In this document: one piece after another, positions 14,796-17,699 of the stretch
Layout: every line of letters begins with the position of its first letter
How positions within the stretch are numbered: the first letter of the stretch is position 1
From: an uncultured beta proteobacterium
Lineage (GTDB): Bacteria > Pseudomonadota > Gammaproteobacteria > Burkholderiales > Burkholderiaceae_C
Reading direction: 5' to 3'
Assembly (NCBI GenBank): GCA_903920405.1
Contig: CAIXMC010000335.1
Coordinates: 1-17,699, forward strand
Length of the DNA: 17,699 bases
Position numbers and translations under genes: made by a program
Notes under the pieces: model-generated
The model's input: the letters and a program-made list of their open reading frames with translations, nothing else
The model's database searches: none
What the model was told of the DNA's origin: nothing

Positions 14796-14915
14796 ATGGT
14801 AACTGTTTTAACCGGCAAGTCGTGGACAGTGCTTTTGTGCTTGTTGGCCCTGCATGGCATCTTGACGCTGATACCATCGGCATTCACCAATAACGAACGA
14901 TGGAGATATCAATGA
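14796..14915 (+). CDS. Possible 39-residue membrane peptide overlapping the CZB gene
   Basis: The ATG at 14796 opens a 39-codon frame with one hydrophobic segment (SWTVLLCLLALHGILTLIP, about residues 9-27) and a short polar tail. Its stop overlaps the CZB start as ATGA (14912-14915), the usual sign of translational coupling. A purine-rich AAGAGA lies 6 bases before the ATG, partly inside the miniature element's target duplication. No family is recognised. It may be a genuine small membrane protein that works with the zinc-binding protein, the remnant of a receptor transmembrane region, or chance. Confidence 0.4.
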   Translation: MVTVLTGKSWTVLLCLLALHGILTLIPSAFTNNERWRYQ

Positions 14916-15271
14916 ATGCCGCAGAGAAAACTGCAAAGATACAGGCAGCGGTTGCAGCCCACTTTGAGTGGTTTTACAACATCAAAGTCGCCATTGCCAC
15001 TGGAAATAGTGACTTCAAGCCAGAGATTGTCAGTGCCGACAACCTCTGTGCATTTGGGAAATGGGTGTATTCGGATATGCGCGCTTTGTGCTTGAATGAC
15101 CAACTTTATTTCGAGATACAAGAAATTCACGCTGAATTTCACCGCAAGGCAGGGGCCATACTGGACATGGCACTGCAAGGGGAAAAAGACGCAGCAACCA
15201 AAGCGGTTGCGATCGGTGGCGAGTTGGCATCCCTTTCGGGCAAACTTGCCCTTATTCTTCGTCGTCTTTGA
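14912..15271 (+). CDS. Stand-alone CZB (chemoreceptor zinc-binding) domain protein
   Basis: The 119-residue protein consists almost entirely of a CZB domain, a four-helix bundle that binds zinc and is usually found at the ends of chemoreceptors or in front of diguanylate cyclases. The expected ligands are His17, Cys46 (in LCAFGKWVYSD), His73 and His77 (EIHAEFHRKA). Their spacing of 29, 27 and 4 residues closely follows that of E. coli DgcZ (His22, Cys52, His79, His83). The start at 14912 is set by GGAG six bases upstream; an ATG at 14900 would lie across that site. No catalytic or signalling output domain is attached, so it probably acts through a partner. The short frame upstream overlaps its start. 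Confidence 0.85.
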   Translation: MNAAEKTAKIQAAVAAHFEWFYNIKVAIATGNSDFKPEIVSADNLCAFGKWVYSDMRALCLNDQLYFEIQEIHAEFHRKAGAILDMALQGEKDAATKAVAIGGELASLSGKLALILRRL

Positions 15272-15361
15272 GAACTGTGGCGACCATGAGTGAACGTGCA
15301 TGAATTCGTCTCTACCTGTCCACCTCTGCGAATGAACCGATGCTCATTTTACTATTAAAAA

Positions 15362-15404
15362 GATAGCTACTTACGCAAGAGGGACGGGCGTTAGAGGCCG
15401 ATTT
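15362..15404 (+). repeat. ATAGC-type intergenic repeat (Comamonadaceae-like), copy A
   Basis: The sequence starts GATAGCTACTTACGCAAG and ends GGGCGTTAGAGGCCGATTT. I recall closely similar repeats recurring between genes in Acidovorax-, Polaromonas- and Rhodoferax-type genomes, which supports the taxonomic placement. It lies in the 263-bp stretch before argS; the rest of that stretch shows nothing I can name. Confidence 0.5.
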
Positions 15405-15534
15405 GTTATACAAAAAAACTCACTCAGTTCATGCAGCTTTACAGGTGAACATCGCCGCCTCCACATCATTTTGAATCGCACCCAAGCACGGCAGAAACCT
15501 CTGGGGTATCGTTTTAGTTTCGTAAAATCAGAAC

Positions 15535-17232
15535 ATGCTGACTGTTAAAACTGAACTCCTTGAAGCCTTGCGTCAAGCGCTTGACCATCTATTGCCCGGT
15601 GCCGGTGAAAAAGCGGCGTTTGAATCGCCCAAAGTAGCGGCTCATGGTGATTGGGCAACCACTGCGGCCATGCAGTTGGCTAAACCCCTCAAGCAAAATC
15701 CACGCCAGTTGGCTGAAACAATACGAGCCCTATTGCTGGCGCATCATGCCTTTCAAACTTGGGTGGATGCTGTTGATATTGCTGGTCCGGGATTTATCAA
15801 CATCGTACTGAAAGCCACTGCCAAGCAACAAGTGCTGCACTCAGTGCTCACACAAACCAGCGCTTATGGCACTCAAGCCACCAATGGCCAGCGCATTTTG
15901 GTCGAATTTGTTTCTGCCAACCCGACAGGCCCTTTGCACGTGGGTCACGGTCGCCAGGCAGCGCTGGGCGATGCCCTGTGCAACCTGTTTGCCACGCAGG
16001 GCTGGCAGGTGTATCGCGAGTTTTATTACAACGACGCCGGGGTTCAAATTGCCACACTGGCAAACAGTACGCAGATGCGCGCACGTGGCTTTCAACCAGG
16101 TGATGACTGCTGGCCGACCGATCCAGACAACCCTTTGAGCAAAAACTTTTATAACGGGGATTACATTGCCGACATTGCCGCAGATTTTTTAGCTAAAAAA
16201 ACGGTCAAGTCAGATGACCGTGAATTGACAGCCTCGGGTGATGTGAATGATTTGGATGCCATACGCCAGTTTGCCGTGGCCTATTTGCGCCGTGAGCAAG
16301 ACCTTGATTTGCAAGCCTTTGCTGTCAAGTTTGACAATTATTATTTAGAGAGCAGCCTCTACACCACGGGCAAGGTGATACAGACAGTTCAACGCCTGCA
16401 AAATGCGGGCATGACCTACGAGAAGGACGGCGCCTTATGGCTCAAAACAACGGATTTTGGTGATGACAAAGACCGTGTCATGCGCAAACAAGACGGCAGT
16501 TTTACCTACTTTGTTCCCGATGTAGCCTATCACATCACCAAGTGGGAGCGTGGTTTTCACAAGGTCATCAACATTCAGGGAACTGACCATTACGGCACCA
16601 TTGCACGGGTTCGCGCAGGCTTGCAAGCCGTCAACATGGGCATTGCGCCAGGTTTTCCGGACTACGTTTTGCACACCATGGTGCGGGTAGTTCGGGGGGG
16701 ACAAGAAGTCAAAATCAGCAAGCGGGCAGGCAGTTACGTCACGCTGCGCGACCTCATTGAATGGACGAGTACAGATGCCGTTCGCTTCTTTTTATTAAGC
16801 AGGAAGCAAGACACCCCTTATACCTTCGATGTTGATTTGGCCGTTGCCAGGAACAACGACAACCCCGTTTATTACGTTCAATATGCCCATGCCAGAATTT
16901 GCTCGGTGCTGGCCAGTTGGGGTGGGGAAATAGCCACACTCGCACACGTGGATGTGTCACCCTTGCAAAGCGCTGCTGCACTGGCTTTGATGCTGGTGCT
17001 GGCCAAATACCCCGATAGGCTAACCTCTGCTGCGGCTGACTTTGCCCCACATGATGTGACGTTTTATTTGCGCGAGCTAGCCGCCTGTTACCACAGTTAT
17101 TACGATGCCGAGCGTATTTTGGTAGATGATGAAACCGTCAAACTCGCACGCCTGGCGCTGGTGGCTGCGACGGCTCAAGTGTTGCACAATGGCCTGGCGG
17201 TTCTGGGTGTCAGCGCACCCAAAAAAATGTGA
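15535..17232 (+). CDS. argS: Arginyl-tRNA synthetase
   Basis: This is a class I aminoacyl-tRNA synthetase charging tRNA(Arg) with arginine in the cytoplasm. The 565-residue product shows the N-terminal Arg-specific domain (residues 1-110, with [15 protein letters not shown]), the HIGH-type motif in [20 protein letters not shown] (HVGH at 135-138), the KMSKS-type motif [15 protein letters not shown], and the C-terminal anticodon-binding part with [13 protein letters not shown] and [19 protein letters not shown]. Length is normal. The start at 15535 begins [16 protein letters not shown], as expected for the family, but no Shine-Dalgarno precedes it. A SPOR-domain gene starts 30 bp after the stop, the usual order in Burkholderiales. 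Confidence 0.96.
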   Translation: MLTVKTELLEALRQALDHLLPGAGEKAAFESPKVAAHGDWATTAAMQLAKPLKQNPRQLAETIRALLLAHHAFQTWVDAVDIAGPGFINIVLKATAKQQVLHSVLTQTSAYGTQATNGQRILVEFVSANPTGPLHVGHGRQAALGDALCNLFATQGWQVYREFYYNDAGVQIATLANSTQMRARGFQPGDDCWPTDPDNPLSKNFYNGDYIADIAADFLAKKTVKSDDRELTASGDVNDLDAIRQFAVAYLRREQDLDLQAFAVKFDNYYLESSLYTTGKVIQTVQRLQNAGMTYEKDGALWLKTTDFGDDKDRVMRKQDGSFTYFVPDVAYHITKWERGFHKVINIQGTDHYGTIARVRAGLQAVNMGIAPGFPDYVLHTMVRVVRGGQEVKISKRAGSYVTLRDLIEWTSTDAVRFFLLSRKQDTPYTFDVDLAVARNNDNPVYYVQYAHARICSVLASWGGEIATLAHVDVSPLQSAAALALMLVLAKYPDRLTSAAADFAPHDVTFYLRELAACYHSYYDAERILVDDETVKLARLALVAATAQVLHNGLAVLGVSAPKKM

Positions 17233-17262
17233 ATGACTAATAAACAATTTTCAAGATAAATT

Positions 17263-17699
17263 ATGAAATATCAGCGCGGTGGCACTCTTTTAGGCTTTGT
17301 ATTTGGATTGGTGATGGGTTTGGGGGTGGCGCTCGGTGTGGCTGTGTATGTGACCAAAGTGCCTACAACCTTTGTCAATAAAGTCGTGGGCCACAGTGCT
17401 GAGCAAGATGCTGTGGAGGAACAGAAAAACAAGACTTGGGACCCCAACGCGCCGCTGTATGGCAAAAATCCTGCCAAGCCTGTACCGAGTGCAGCACCTC
17501 TGGCTGTTACTTCCGCCCCCGAAGACACAAAAGCGATAGAACATAAGGTCACAGAGGTGAAAGCCACGCCTGACACTGTTCACAAAGAGACTGAAAAGCC
17601 TGCCACTGACCCTTTGGGTGATTTGGCCAAGGCCAGTGCCAACAAGAGTGTCGATGCCAAGTCTGTTGAACCTTTTATCTATTTTGTGCAATTGGGCGC
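17263..17699 (+). CDS. SPOR-domain cell-division-type membrane protein (partial, cut by right edge)
   Basis: 145 complete codons are present and the gene runs off the window. Residues 6-30 form one transmembrane segment (GGTLLGFVFGLVMGLGVALG and on), with a short cytoplasmic start (MKYQR). The conserved segment NKTWDPNAPLYGKNPAKP follows, then a Pro/Ala/Lys-rich linker. The last residues, FIYFVQLG, are the beginning of a SPOR domain, which binds denuded septal peptidoglycan. This layout is that of FtsN/DedD-like proteins commonly encoded after argS in this order. The ribosome binding site is weak (AAGA). A divisome role is inferred from family and architecture. Confidence 0.88.
   Translation, partial: MKYQRGGTLLGFVFGLVMGLGVALGVAVYVTKVPTTFVNKVVGHSAEQDAVEEQKNKTWDPNAPLYGKNPAKPVPSAAPLAVTSAPEDTKAIEHKVTEVKATPDTVHKETEKPATDPLGDLAKASANKSVDAKSVEPFIYFVQLG

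Overview
This window looks like a chromosomal segment of a betaproteobacterium in the order Burkholderiales, probably near the Comamonadaceae. The protein families fit: an argS followed by a SPOR-domain gene of the type these bacteria carry, a CobD/CbiB-family protein, a lone ruvA, a subclass II ferredoxin-NADP+ reductase, and a large-form HsdM. Two short intergenic repeats also resemble a repeat I know from Comamonadaceae genomes. Base composition looks close to even, which is low for that family, so I do not name a genus. I see no tRNA, rRNA or CRISPR array.

Layout, left to right. The left edge (1-213) holds one end of an IS66-type element beside an 11-G run. Next come a PotF/PotD-type polyamine-binding lipoprotein (minus) and a single-domain response regulator (minus). 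A 700-bp divergent intergenic region (1931-2631) carries two miniature inverted-repeat elements. A chemoreceptor-like membrane protein and a coupled single-domain receiver follow (plus), converging on gatB (minus). Upstream of gatB is a small lipoprotein of unknown function (minus). A third miniature element sits in the promoter region between that lipoprotein and a solitary type I methyltransferase subunit, HsdM (plus). Then come thrC and an isolated hypA (plus), ruvA (minus), an operon of ferredoxin-NADP+ reductase and an adenosine-kinase-like PfkB kinase (minus), and a CobD/CbiB-family membrane protein (minus). A 470-bp divergent region holds a fourth miniature element. It is followed by a 39-codon membrane-peptide frame overlapping a stand-alone zinc-binding CZB protein (plus). 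The window ends with argS and the start of a SPOR-domain cell-division-type protein (plus).

Two themes stand out. The first is the set of small non-autonomous elements with intact terminal inverted repeats and target duplications, all in divergent promoter regions: two IS66-like (ends GTAA, 8-bp duplication), one IS5/ISL2-like (ATT duplication) and one with a 10-bp duplication. Two of them, with unrelated ends, carry the same palindromic core, which resembles the neisserial dRS3 repeat. The second is scattered signal transduction: a chemoreceptor without a sensor domain, two paralogous stand-alone receivers on either side of a divergent promoter, and a free-standing CZB zinc sensor. The remaining genes are conserved housekeeping functions.
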